Both the position numbers and the translations under genes were made by a program. Shown here piece after piece: positions 1 to 8,058 of a stretch of 22,263 nt of DNA. Origin of the DNA: a virus; the IMG/VR virus record IMGVR_UViG_3300032297_000598, positions 1 to 22,263 of that record; one strand, 5' to 3'. How positions within the stretch are numbered: position 1 is the first letter of the stretch; the number at the start of each line of letters is the position of its first letter. The notes under the pieces are model-generated. The model was given only the letters and a program-made list of their open reading frames with translations. It made no database searches and was not told where the DNA came from.

Positions 1-141
1 CACGCTGATGTTGGCGATTGCTTCCGCCTCAGTCTTGCCGTGGGACACACCCGTCGTGCCGTCCGCCTTGCGGTACGTCACACCAACCAAAGCCACCGTC
101 TTGAACTTGCTCACCTTCAGAATGACAATCTCGTTTTGCAT
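1..141 (-). CDS. Partial hypothetical protein, N-terminal 47 residues
   Basis: An open minus-strand frame starts with ATG at 141-139 and runs off the left edge without a stop, giving 47 residues that begin MQNEIVILKV and end EAEAIANISV. I do not recognise the family. The frame is about 56% G+C by hand count, far above the AT-rich genes to its right, so it may belong to another module or have a separate origin. The 19 bases before the ATG show no Shine-Dalgarno sequence. It points away from the operon at 637, so the 495-bp gap between them is a divergent control region if both are real. Confidence is limited because only a fragment is visible; the regular codon structure supports it. Confidence 0.5.
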   Translation of the reverse strand, partial: MQNEIVILKVSKFKTVALVGVTYRKADGTTGVSHGKTEAEAIANISV

Positions 142-636
142 GGACACACTATGGGGGAAAACTCGGTGAGCGTCAACACTTTCAGATAGTTTTTTTCACT
201 TTTTTTCGATGGCCTGGAGGCGCTAGGTTGGCACACTTACTGCACCCAGCACATACCGTGCCAAGTTCTACTATCCCCCCGTTTTTTTGAAATTTTTTTG
301 TTTGACATTAGCGCAATCAAGGTGGGGGGAGGTTATTCTCAATCTCTAATCTCATTTTATCCTATCTATTACATTCTCAATATACCTAACTTACATATTA
401 TATTCATGTTATATATTTACCTATTCATATATTAATATCATCTTATCTTTATCTATTATATCTCCTTCTTATTATCTCAATAACAACACAACCCATACAC
501 CCCTCCCCCCTTTTTCTAAAAACAAAACAAAAACACGCTATAAATCCCTATAAAAAACACAAAAAAAATCCGAGCCATATATTTTCTAAAACAAAAAAAT
601 AAAAAACAAAGCTTTTACATATACAATATACTATAA
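142..636. other. Long non-coding divergent region with GC-rich and G-depleted halves
   Basis: No convincing gene lies in this 495-bp gap. The left part (142-332) is G+C-richer and carries two pairs of T7 tracts (190-196 with 200-206, and 282-288 with 293-299) spaced 10-11 nt, the helical phasing expected of bent DNA, plus C6 (275-280) and G6 (324-329) runs. The right part (333-636) has only five G on the + strand (408, 537, 572, 574, 611), while C, A and T are abundant. GGGGGGAGG at 324-332 is exactly complementary to CCTCCCCCC at 502-510, so the two could pair around a nearly G-free loop. Its role is unknown: control region, untranslated leader, replication site and module junction are all possible. 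Confidence 0.6.
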
Positions 637-638
637 AT
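623..638 (+). promoter_or_regulatory. Candidate start-proximal promoter element of the 637 operon
   Basis: The 16-mer ACAATATACTATAAAT ends on the ATG of the endonuclease VII-like gene. It differs at only two positions from ACAATATAGTGTAAAT at 8032-8047, before the PhoH gene. Both stand where a promoter is expected, at the head of a plus-strand gene run. There is no clear -35 box, and no Shine-Dalgarno sequence precedes the ATG. A transcript starting here would be almost leaderless. That this is a promoter is inferred from recurrence and position only. Confidence 0.35.
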
Positions 639-993
639 GTGTACAAAGATCTGCCGCAACTGTAAAAACGAAAAAGACATAAGTGAATTCCCATTCTTTT
701 CCACAAGTGACGCTGGCAGAAAAAACACTTGCAAGTCATGCAATAATGAACTCAGTTCATTGCGCCGAAACCTACGGTCTCAAAACCCCCCACCTCCTCC
801 CGGTAACTGTCCAATTTGTAAAAACTATACTAGCACATGGATATTAGACCATTGTCACTTTGATAATGTATTTCGCGGATATATATGTAACAGCTGTAAT
901 CTAGGTATTGGGCGCTTTAATGATGACGTTAATATTTTACATAAAGCTATAGAATATCTTAATAAAAATACGATTATAGAGTATCATATATGA
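637..993 (+). CDS. Endonuclease VII-like (T4 gp49 type) HNH nuclease
   Basis: A 118-residue protein matching the recombination endonuclease VII family, which cuts Holliday junctions and other branched DNA before packaging in T4-like phages. The C-terminal half has C58-x2-C61, then D71-H72 of the beta-beta-alpha metal site, then C84-x2-C87 followed directly by N88. This is the same order as the zinc cysteines and Asp-His-Asn active site of T4 gp49. A second cysteine set upstream (C6, C9, C32, C35) looks like an extra zinc ribbon, and residues 51-55 are five prolines. Its TGA overlaps the next ATG (ATGA at 990-993), so it is probably translated together with the glycosyltransferase operon. A free-standing homing-type nuclease of the same fold is the main alternative. 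The family is secure; the substrate is inferred. Confidence 0.88.
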   Translation: MCTKICRNCKNEKDISEFPFFSTSDAGRKNTCKSCNNELSSLRRNLRSQNPPPPPGNCPICKNYTSTWILDHCHFDNVFRGYICNSCNLGIGRFNDDVNILHKAIEYLNKNTIIEYHI

Positions 994-3900
994 AGGTATT
1001 GTACATTACGCCGCATCTATCTACTGGCGGCGCACCTCGCTATCTGCTAGAAAAAATTAGATTATTAAATGACTTGTGCGATATATATTGTATTGAGTAT
1101 ACAGACATTACTGGTGGCGTTTTAATCGTTCAAAAATCCGAAATTCAAAAACTTTTAGGAAATAAATTAATCACAATAGGCGAAAATAAATACGACATTA
1201 TAAAAGAAATAAATCGTATTACGCCCGATGTAGTTCATTTCGAAGAAATGCCAGAATATTTTTGTGATTACGAAGTAGCTAAACAGATATACAACGCAAA
1301 CAGAACATATAAAATATTTGAAACATCACATGATAGCAGCTTTAATGCTAACAATAAATTGTTTTTTCCAGATAAATTTCTACTTATTAGTGAATATCAA
1401 AGAAGGCTGTTCGAATCTATCGACGTTCCTTCTGAGATAGTTGAGTTTCCAATAACATATAAGAAAAAATCAGATAGAGCATCTGCTTTGCGTAAACTAA
1501 ATCTTGATCCAAACTATGTACATATAATTAATGTAGGATTATTTACTCCTAGAAAGAATCAAAAAGAATTAATAGAATATGCGCGAAAACTAGTTAATTT
1601 GCCAGTACGATTTCATTTTATTGGTTCATTAGCCGATAACTTTAAGTTTTATTGGGAAGATGCTATAAAAGATTTGCCTTCTAATTGTGTGGTATGGGGA
1701 GAAAGAGCAGATGTTGATAATTTTTATGATGCTGCTGACTTATTTTTCTTTGCGTCGAGAGGCTTCGAAAATGATAAAGAAACAAGTCCATTAGTTATAA
1801 GAGAATGTATAGGGTGGAATGTGCCTATTTTCTTATATAATTTGCCAGTTTATTGCGACATGTATAATAAATATGATAATATGATGTTTTTATCATTAGA
1901 TAATGACACTAATTTAAATAGTTTAAGAGAAAAGATAGTTTCAGTTTATGATGAACAAGTTAGAAAATATATAGATCCATCTTATTTTACTATAGACTTC
2001 TCAGGTGAGGAAAATAAGTTTTGGGTTTGGTGTCGCGGCTGTTCTAGCTTATTGCCTGAAATGAAGATTCATACAGTTTATAAAGACATAGATTCTTTAA
2101 CTACTTTTTATTCCATAAGAAATAATAATTTTAATAATGGCGGTGGAGTTTGGGCCATACCTATGCAGCAAAATTATGAATTTGGTAAAGATAAAAACTT
2201 TAGAGGCTTTCTTGTAGAATTTTATGATTTAAATTATAATTTACTATTTACTAAAGAACTTTTCACAAATAATTGTGCAAAAAATCCTGATAAAATTGAG
2301 TTTTCTCTTTTAAATCCATTCGATAGACCTTTCTGGAATTTTCAAGAAATGTTTGTAAATAAAAATATAGAAAAGCAGTTTCCTTCTCTTAATTTTCAGG
2401 ATTTAGATGTCGTGTTAGATGCTGGAGCTAATAATGGAATTTTTATTGAAAAGATGTTATTAGCGGGAGTAAAAAAGATTTATGGTTTTGAGCCTAATCC
2501 TAACGCTTTACGCAATCTAAATCACAGATACTCATCTAATCCAAGGGTAGAGATAATTGATAAAGCCGTAAGCGATACAAATGGAAAGTGTCAATTTTTT
2601 TATCATCCAGATAATTCAACAATAAGTGCATTTGATAAAAATCACATATCTTTTCATTTGCCAGAAAATGAAATTGTTAATTTCGAAGTCGATACCGTCA
2701 AATTAGATTCTTTCTGCGATTCTAAGAAAATAGATTACGTCGATTTAATTAAGATAGATATTGAAGGCGCAGAGTATATGGTATTGCATTCATTAGATTC
2801 AAGTTTCTATAAAAAAGTAAAATATTTGTTAATAGAAATTCATGAAAATAGAAATGATGAAGTCAAAAATTTGATTTCATATTTAAGAAGTTTAGATTTT
2901 GAGATAAATACTTTTGCCATCCGCGAAGAAAGCTGCTCCGAAAGTGAATTATTAAATTCACTTAATGGCATGTTTCTCGCGACAAATAAAAAACTAATTT
3001 CATCTAATAAGAATAAAGAAATTAAAGCTGCATTAGTAACAGATGTGTTTTTTCATAGTGAATGCAATTATTTAAATTTTTTTGAATACGCAAACAATAT
3101 GAAGAAAACAGGTTTACCTTTGTTGTTAATGACTAATTCAAAATTTGATAATAAAGTTTTGGATCATGTTGATTATTTAATTTACGATAAAGAAGATAGG
3201 CTTTTTAAAGATAAATATTCTCAATATAAATCTATAGTTTTGTTTTGCGCTGATAATAAATATGCTTTTAGATGTTCTATAGAAGAAAAGCAAAAACATG
3301 GGTTATCTGTTCTATCTAATATATATAGATCATTAATTTATTTAAAAAGTTTAAACTATACTCATATAGTAAAAACTGAAGCAGATTGCTTGCTAGAGAA
3401 TCCAGAAAGAATTAATGACGAACTAAGAAACATGGTTGATTCAAATAAAAAAGGTTTGATTTATTTACATAAAGATGGAGTAGATTTGTTTACTTCTTGT
3501 CATGTTTTATATTTTGATATAGACTTTTTACTTTCTTTGTATCCGCAAATAAACAACGAAAAAGATTATCAGGACTTTATTGATTGTGATAAATTTATTA
3601 TTGCAGAAGGCTTTTTGACTAAAGTCCTAAAAGAAAAAATGAATGAAATAATAGTTAGAGACGGTGATCTTATATTTTCAGATTTTGGAAAAAAAAGCGT
3701 CTGGAATAAAATTCTTTCTCCTAAAGAAAGTGATAAATTAATAAATGGATGTATACCTAATATTTTTAGAGTTTATGTTAATGACGTTTTGCAAGAAAAT
3801 ATTTTTGCGGTGGCTTTAATAAAAATTAATGATGTTAATAATGACTGCAAGTTTATAGTAAATATAAATGGAGAAGAAACTCAATATAATTTTTCTATTG

Positions 3901-4043
3901 ATGGCGTGATCTCTTATGAATTCGCCATGATTAAATTTGATAAAAAACCCACAATAGTTACTATGATCAAAGATGATTTTACAAAAATAGTAGAAGTGAC
4001 TAACGTAATGGAAATCGATAATACATTGTGTATAAAAGAATGA
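990..4043 (+). CDS. Multidomain GT4 glycosyltransferase / FkbM methyltransferase / probable GT-A fusion
   Basis: A 1017-residue fusion. Residues 1-330 are a GT4-type (GT-B fold) glycosyltransferase: glycine-rich STGGAPRYLL near the start, NVGLFTPRKNQ at 181-191 with the conserved Arg-Lys, and an EX7E pair at E264/E272. Residues about 335-450 are a beta-rich linker domain I cannot name. Residues about 470-665 are an FkbM-family methyltransferase: SAM-binding VVLDAGANNGIF (474-485), acidic FEPNP, and LIKIDIEGAEYMVL (586-599). Residues about 675-900 resemble a GT-A fold, with HIVKTEADC (792-800) offering an ExD metal site in place of DxD, and a beta-rich tail follows. One chain may therefore add, methylate and extend a glycan. 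It overlaps the genes on both sides by ATGA. The GT4 and FkbM domains are confident; the third is tentative. Acceptor and sugars are unknown. Confidence 0.85.
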   Translation: MKVLYITPHLSTGGAPRYLLEKIRLLNDLCDIYCIEYTDITGGVLIVQKSEIQKLLGNKLITIGENKYDIIKEINRITPDVVHFEEMPEYFCDYEVAKQIYNANRTYKIFETSHDSSFNANNKLFFPDKFLLISEYQRRLFESIDVPSEIVEFPITYKKKSDRASALRKLNLDPNYVHIINVGLFTPRKNQKELIEYARKLVNLPVRFHFIGSLADNFKFYWEDAIKDLPSNCVVWGERADVDNFYDAADLFFFASRGFENDKETSPLVIRECIGWNVPIFLYNLPVYCDMYNKYDNMMFLSLDNDTNLNSLREKIVSVYDEQVRKYIDPSYFTIDFSGEENKFWVWCRGCSSLLPEMKIHTVYKDIDSLTTFYSIRNNNFNNGGGVWAIPMQQNYEFGKDKNFRGFLVEFYDLNYNLLFTKELFTNNCAKNPDKIEFSLLNPFDRPFWNFQEMFVNKNIEKQFPSLNFQDLDVVLDAGANNGIFIEKMLLAGVKKIYGFEPNPNALRNLNHRYSSNPRVEIIDKAVSDTNGKCQFFYHPDNSTISAFDKNHISFHLPENEIVNFEVDTVKLDSFCDSKKIDYVDLIKIDIEGAEYMVLHSLDSSFYKKVKYLLIEIHENRNDEVKNLISYLRSLDFEINTFAIREESCSESELLNSLNGMFLATNKKLISSNKNKEIKAALVTDVFFHSECNYLNFFEYANNMKKTGLPLLLMTNSKFDNKVLDHVDYLIYDKEDRLFKDKYSQYKSIVLFCADNKYAFRCSIEEKQKHGLSVLSNIYRSLIYLKSLNYTHIVKTEADCLLENPERINDELRNMVDSNKKGLIYLHKDGVDLFTSCHVLYFDIDFLLSLYPQINNEKDYQDFIDCDKFIIAEGFLTKVLKEKMNEIIVRDGDLIFSDFGKKSVWNKILSPKESDKLINGCIPNIFRVYVNDVLQENIFAVALIKINDVNNDCKFIVNINGEETQYNFSIDGVISYEFAMIKFDKKPTIVTMIKDDFTKIVEVTNVMEIDNTLCIKE

Positions 4044-4972
4044 AAATAGTACACACACATCCAGGTTTGCTGCCAATTCCTCCTAATGGTTGGGGGGCTA
4101 TCGAAAAATTGATTTGGTTTTATCACGTTAAATCATTAGATAAAAATCATTTAAGCGAAATCAGATACACAGACGATATAAAGAAAAATGAATTTGATGT
4201 CGTACATGCTCATGTTGGTAATTTAGCAAATTTATTACACAGCAGAAATATTCCTTATTTTTTTAGCATGAACGATCATCATGCTTATTTATATGGAAAA
4301 GACTCTTACGTTTTTAAAGAAAATTACGAAGCTGCAAAAAATTCTATTCATACATTTGTGTCGGCTAAATTTCTTGTTGATTATTTTGATTTGCCAAATG
4401 TGAGTTATTTATCGCTTGGAGTAGATACGTCTTTTTTTAAACCAGCTCATTCTCTTAAACAACATAAGTTATTATGCGTAGCTAATAATGGATTTGGTCA
4501 TGATAATAGCGAAGATAGAAAAGGTTTTTCTTATGCTATAGAAGCGGCTAGAAGACTTAACATGCCGATAACTATTGCTGGCCCTAAAAATAATAAAAAC
4601 TTTTTTGATAAAATGAAAGTAGATTATGATAAGTTAGAAATAAAATATGATCTAACGGAAGAAGAATTACTTAAAACTTATCAAGAACACACTGTATTTT
4701 TACACGCTTCTATATTAGAAGGAGGTCATCCTAATTTAACTCTTTTAGAAGCTCAAGCTTGTGGTCTAATTGTATTGGCAACTTTTGAAAAAAATAATAA
4801 TTTGAAAGGTCTTGTAAGAATAGATAGAGATCACAGATTAATAGCCCAAAAAATCAAAGAAACCTTAGAAAATTATGACCATTTAAAGAAAATAACTTTA
4901 GAATCAGCGAAAGAAAGTGACTGGTCATCGGTCGTAGATAAAATGTTAGAAGTATATAAAAATAAAATATAA
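4040..4972 (+). CDS. GT4-family glycosyltransferase, short form
   Basis: A 310-residue GT-B type glycosyltransferase. I start it at the ATG at 4040, whose ATGA overlaps the previous stop as elsewhere in the operon; an in-frame GTG at 4028 would add four residues. The N-terminus MKIVHTHPGLLPIPPNGWGA is the usual glycine-containing acceptor-side loop of GT4 enzymes. The C-terminal nucleotide-sugar domain has DRKGFSYAIEAARRL at about 159-173 and EGGHPNLTLLEAQACG at about 227-242. That last block matches the EX7E region, but nine residues separate the two glutamates instead of seven, so donor binding may differ. No membrane segment or signal peptide is seen, so it should be cytosolic. Only one base separates its stop from the next ATG. 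The family is clear; donor and acceptor are not. Confidence 0.85.
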   Translation: MKIVHTHPGLLPIPPNGWGAIEKLIWFYHVKSLDKNHLSEIRYTDDIKKNEFDVVHAHVGNLANLLHSRNIPYFFSMNDHHAYLYGKDSYVFKENYEAAKNSIHTFVSAKFLVDYFDLPNVSYLSLGVDTSFFKPAHSLKQHKLLCVANNGFGHDNSEDRKGFSYAIEAARRLNMPITIAGPKNNKNFFDKMKVDYDKLEIKYDLTEEELLKTYQEHTVFLHASILEGGHPNLTLLEAQACGLIVLATFEKNNNLKGLVRIDRDHRLIAQKIKETLENYDHLKKITLESAKESDWSSVVDKMLEVYKNKI

Positions 4973-4973
4973 A

Positions 4974-6164
4974 ATGAAAGAACAACTTTTAAAAAATTAT
5001 TTTGAAACACCGTTTAATATAAAGCCTGTACTAAAACAAAAAAATTCAATTAACATAAGTTTCACTAATGGGCCATTTGTGGAAATATTTGGTAACGACC
5101 AAGAAAGTTATGACATAACATTTGAAGATCCTCGAAATAATTCAATTGTGCATTCCGCCACAATAAATAATAAAATGTGGACATCATGCAATGTAAAGTA
5201 TTACGTTCCTTGGAAAATAACAATTAAATCAAAATCATTTTCAGAAGAGTACATTTTGAATTTAAAAAATAAAAAAGTTTGTATTATAAACGATTCTTGT
5301 TCATTGGGCGACACAATTGCTTGGATGGATTCGATTGAAAAATTTCAGTTGAAACATGATTGTGTAATCGATTACTACACTCCTATCTTTGATATTTTTG
5401 ATCTTGATGCGTATAAAAATATTAACTTCTTTAATTTTTCTGATTTAAGCAAAAACCAGCTAAATTATAATCACATATATAAGATTGGATGTTTTAGACC
5501 ATTTGGGCCAAGTGGTTTTTGCGCTAAAGATTGGAGAACTATAAGCTTGTCAGATATAGCGAATGAAATTTTAGGTTTGCCGTATGGTAATAAACCAGCA
5601 AAACTAAAGAAACCTAATAAAATAACAAGAGAAAGAACAGTTTGCATAGCTACTCAAAGCACTGCTCAGGCTAAATACTGGAATAATGAAACTGGTTGGC
5701 AACAAACTATTGATTATTTAAAGAGCTTAAATTATAAAGTTATTTGTATAGATAAGGATAAACACTTTGGTATCGAAAAAAATATGAACACTATTCCAGA
5801 AAATTGTATTGACAAAACTGGAAATATAAGCTTACATGAAAGAATACAAGATCTATATAACTGCGATTTTTTTATAGGTTTGGGTTCAGGCTTATCTTGG
5901 TTAGCTTGGGGATGCGAAAAGCCGGTAATACTAATTTCTGGTTTTTCAGATCCTAATTCAGAATTTTATACTCCATACAGAGTTCATAATAAAAATGTTT
6001 GTAATAGTTGTTGGAATAATACAAAACACGAATTCAATGGTGGAGATTGGTTATGGTGTCCCGAACATAAAAATGATGATCGCATTTTTGAATGCTCAAA
6101 GAAAATAACTTTTGAGATGGTTAAAGAAAAAATTGATGCTTGTATAAAAGACAATAATCTGTGA
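4974..6164 (+). CDS. TibC/Aah-like protein O-heptosyltransferase, full length
   Basis: A 396-residue homologue of the bacterial autotransporter heptosyltransferases (TibC, Aah), which move heptose from ADP-heptose to serines of repetitive surface proteins. Residues about 25-100 form the family's N-terminal beta domain (GPFVEIFG, NKMWTSCNVKYYVPWKI). NDSCSLGDTIAW (106-117) carries the conserved Asp of the SLGD motif. STAQAKYWNNETGWQ (229-243) and FIGLGSGLSWLAWG (300-313) form the donor-binding half. C343, C346, C362 and C374 match the four cysteines of the iron finger that is diagnostic for this group. Length is as expected for TibC, and all key residues seem present, so it is probably active. 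Recognition is from memory of family motifs. The phage location is unusual; the acceptor could be the Ser/Thr-rich fibre at 21164 or a host protein. Confidence 0.85.
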   Translation: MKEQLLKNYFETPFNIKPVLKQKNSINISFTNGPFVEIFGNDQESYDITFEDPRNNSIVHSATINNKMWTSCNVKYYVPWKITIKSKSFSEEYILNLKNKKVCIINDSCSLGDTIAWMDSIEKFQLKHDCVIDYYTPIFDIFDLDAYKNINFFNFSDLSKNQLNYNHIYKIGCFRPFGPSGFCAKDWRTISLSDIANEILGLPYGNKPAKLKKPNKITRERTVCIATQSTAQAKYWNNETGWQQTIDYLKSLNYKVICIDKDKHFGIEKNMNTIPENCIDKTGNISLHERIQDLYNCDFFIGLGSGLSWLAWGCEKPVILISGFSDPNSEFYTPYRVHNKNVCNSCWNNTKHEFNGGDWLWCPEHKNDDRIFECSKKITFEMVKEKIDACIKDNNL

Positions 6165-7018
6165 AAACTTTAATAAATTTAATCTCACAAAGCCTTGGAG
6201 ATAATATAGCTTTTTCAGTATACGCCGATCTTTATCAAAAAAAGCATGGCGGTAAAGTTTATGTTAAAAGCAAATGGTTTGACTTGTTTTACTCTGATAA
6301 TCCAAATGTTTATTTTGTAGATTTAGATTATGAAGATACGTTTGATATCATAAAAGAAATTTGTTTTATTTTTCAGGAAGGTCCAATGCAAAAAATAATT
6401 TGCGATACTCTTGAATTAAATTATGAAGAAGTAATGCCTTTGATAAAAATATCAGATAAATATAAATTTAATAAAAAGAAAAAGTATGTTTGTATAAGTG
6501 TCCATTCTACAGCGCAAATGAAATATTGGAATAATGGCGTTGGTTGGCAAAAAGTCATTAGATATTTAAAAAAATTAAATTATGACGTTTATGTTATTGA
6601 TAAGTTCGAACTATTTGGATTGAAGGGAAATTTTAATAAAATTCCTGAAGGAGCTATAAATGAAACTGGAGATTATCCAATAGATTATAGAATACAGCAA
6701 ATTAAAAACTGTAGTTTTTTCATTGGTCTTAGTAGTGGTTTGTCTTGGTTAGCGTGGGCTTTAAATAAAAAAGTAGTAATGATTTCAGGATGCACCAACG
6801 AAGATAATGAATTTAAGAAAAATTCCTACAGAGTTATAAATAAAAATGTATGTCATGGTTGCTTAAATGATAGTTCAATAGACAATATTAAAGGAATAGC
6901 TGAAAGTTGGATGTATTGTCCCAGAAATAAAGATTTTGAATGTACGAAAACAATTTCTTTTGAAATGGTAAAAGAAAAAATTGATCAATGTATTAGTGAT
7001 TTAAATAAATATTCATAA
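6161..7018 (+). CDS. Second TibC/Aah-like O-heptosyltransferase, without the N-terminal beta domain
   Basis: A 285-residue paralogue of the preceding gene, starting at GTG in a GTGA overlap with its stop. It lacks roughly the first 100 residues (the beta domain) and begins at the catalytic half: NLISQSLGDNIAF (6-18) matches the SLGD block, STAQMKYWNNGVGWQ (116-130) the donor-site block, and FIGLSSGLSWLAWA (187-200) the glycine-rich block. The iron-finger cysteines are kept at C231, C234, C253 and C261. Sharing over the common region is high, so the pair most likely arose by tandem duplication and then lost the N-terminus in this copy. The loss may change acceptor choice or make it a partner subunit. 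The 3' end overlaps the convergent glycosyltransferase gene by 34 bp. It could be inactive, but no key residue is visibly missing. Confidence 0.82.
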   Translation: MKTLINLISQSLGDNIAFSVYADLYQKKHGGKVYVKSKWFDLFYSDNPNVYFVDLDYEDTFDIIKEICFIFQEGPMQKIICDTLELNYEEVMPLIKISDKYKFNKKKKYVCISVHSTAQMKYWNNGVGWQKVIRYLKKLNYDVYVIDKFELFGLKGNFNKIPEGAINETGDYPIDYRIQQIKNCSFFIGLSSGLSWLAWALNKKVVMISGCTNEDNEFKKNSYRVINKNVCHGCLNDSSIDNIKGIAESWMYCPRNKDFECTKTISFEMVKEKIDQCISDLNKYS

Positions 7019-8031
7019 TAGTCACATTGTTGTTTGATTGTGAATTTAGAGATAGCATTATTATAACAATTTTTAGGATCAATTAAGTTTTTTACGTTTT
7101 GAACAGCATAAATTATATCATTTATGTTTGAGCATCTAAATCCAGTTTCGCCTTGAGATACAGTTTCAGTAAAACCGCCAAAATTAGTTGTTATCGTTGG
7201 CGTTCCTGAAAATTGAGCTTCAATAACAGTCCAATTGCACGGTTCTATAAATAATGAAGGAGCGAATAGAAATTTAGCATCGCTAAGTAAATACATTCTT
7301 TTAATAGGATCGACGAAACCGACAAATTGACAATATTTAGTTTCTTTTAAACCTAGTGTGTTTGGGCCAGCAAAAATTATATCTTGTTTTAAATCATTGC
7401 ATATATCATAAGCAACTTTAGCTCCTTTCGCTTCTGTGATTCTGCCTAAAAATAAAGCTGTATTAGATTTTTCTTTTTTATAAAAAAAATCATTAGGATC
7501 AAAACCGGGATAAACTACAAATTCGTTTCCTATATCTACATTAGTAGAAGAGTATCCATGCATTTTATGCATTTGACTATGAGTTTCGAATATTTTGATA
7601 GGCGCAAACATGCTATCATAACCTATACTTGGTTCTACAACTACAGCTTTATCATAAAAATGTTTAACACATGGTTCATGAGCAAATCCAAACCAACATA
7701 AAATAAATTCTTTATTCGATTTAATTCTTTTACTTAATTCAATAATGCAGTTATTATTAAATATACTAACTGCTTTTGTATTTACATTTTGATTGAATCC
7801 TTTTTCTTTCCAATCATTTAAGTTGCCATAACTCTCTTTTAATATATCATTATTAATAACATTAATATGCTCTGTACAATTAACAATGGAGTCTTCATGA
7901 CCGTAGTGGTAAACAGTATGGCCTCTTGCAGTCATTTCTTCGCAAAATTTGTAAACTTTTTGCACGAAAGCGCACAAAGAAATATCTTTTCTTGTCGATG
8001 AATATGGAACGCTTAAACAGTGAAAAACCAT
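6985..8031 (-). CDS. GT4-family glycosyltransferase on the opposite strand
   Basis: A 348-residue GT-B glycosyltransferase and the only complete gene here on the minus strand. The C-terminal domain shows FLGRITEAKGAKVAYDI (194-210) with the conserved Arg and Lys, FAGPN at about 220-224, and EPCNWTVIEAQFSGTP (263-278) with a correct EX7E pair (E263, E271). The N-terminal half is a Rossmann-like acceptor domain with MTARGHTVYHYGHE at 33-46, typical of GT4. No signal peptide or membrane helix is seen. It faces away from the PhoH gene with only 27 bp between the two start codons, and its 3' end runs 34 bp into the second heptosyltransferase gene. Divergent orientation implies separate transcription and perhaps later acquisition. 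Donor and acceptor are unknown. Confidence 0.85.
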   Translation of the reverse strand: MVFHCLSVPYSSTRKDISLCAFVQKVYKFCEEMTARGHTVYHYGHEDSIVNCTEHINVINNDILKESYGNLNDWKEKGFNQNVNTKAVSIFNNNCIIELSKRIKSNKEFILCWFGFAHEPCVKHFYDKAVVVEPSIGYDSMFAPIKIFETHSQMHKMHGYSSTNVDIGNEFVVYPGFDPNDFFYKKEKSNTALFLGRITEAKGAKVAYDICNDLKQDIIFAGPNTLGLKETKYCQFVGFVDPIKRMYLLSDAKFLFAPSLFIEPCNWTVIEAQFSGTPTITTNFGGFTETVSQGETGFRCSNINDIIYAVQNVKNLIDPKNCYNNAISKFTIKQQCDYYEYLFKSLIH

Positions 8032-8058
8032 ACAATATAGTGTAAATTTCTAAATAAC
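8032..8058. promoter_or_regulatory. Compact divergent promoter region with GTGTAA element
   Basis: Only 27 bp separate two divergent start codons, so the signals for both must lie here or inside the genes. The + strand has ACAATATAGTGTAAAT (8032-8047), nearly identical to 623-638. Its GTGTAA (8040-8045) lies 19 nt before the PhoH ATG, and CTAAATA (8050-8056), close to T4-type late promoter sequences, follows. TACA and TGTA at 8031-8044 form a short inverted repeat. There is no Shine-Dalgarno sequence on either side. Confidence 0.4.

Noticed and set aside
302-307. TTGACA as a -35 promoter box
   Set aside because: The bases 16-18 nt downstream are GGTGGGGGGA, with no -10 element.
548-739. Minus-strand open frame of 63 residues
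   Set aside because: It lies antisense to the well-supported endonuclease VII-like gene, is dominated by Phe and Cys from the A-rich strand, and shows no start signal.
4028-4043. GTG start at 4028 for the short GT4 gene
   Set aside because: The ATG at 4040 gives the same ATGA coupling as other genes in the operon and starts at the conserved N-terminal strand.
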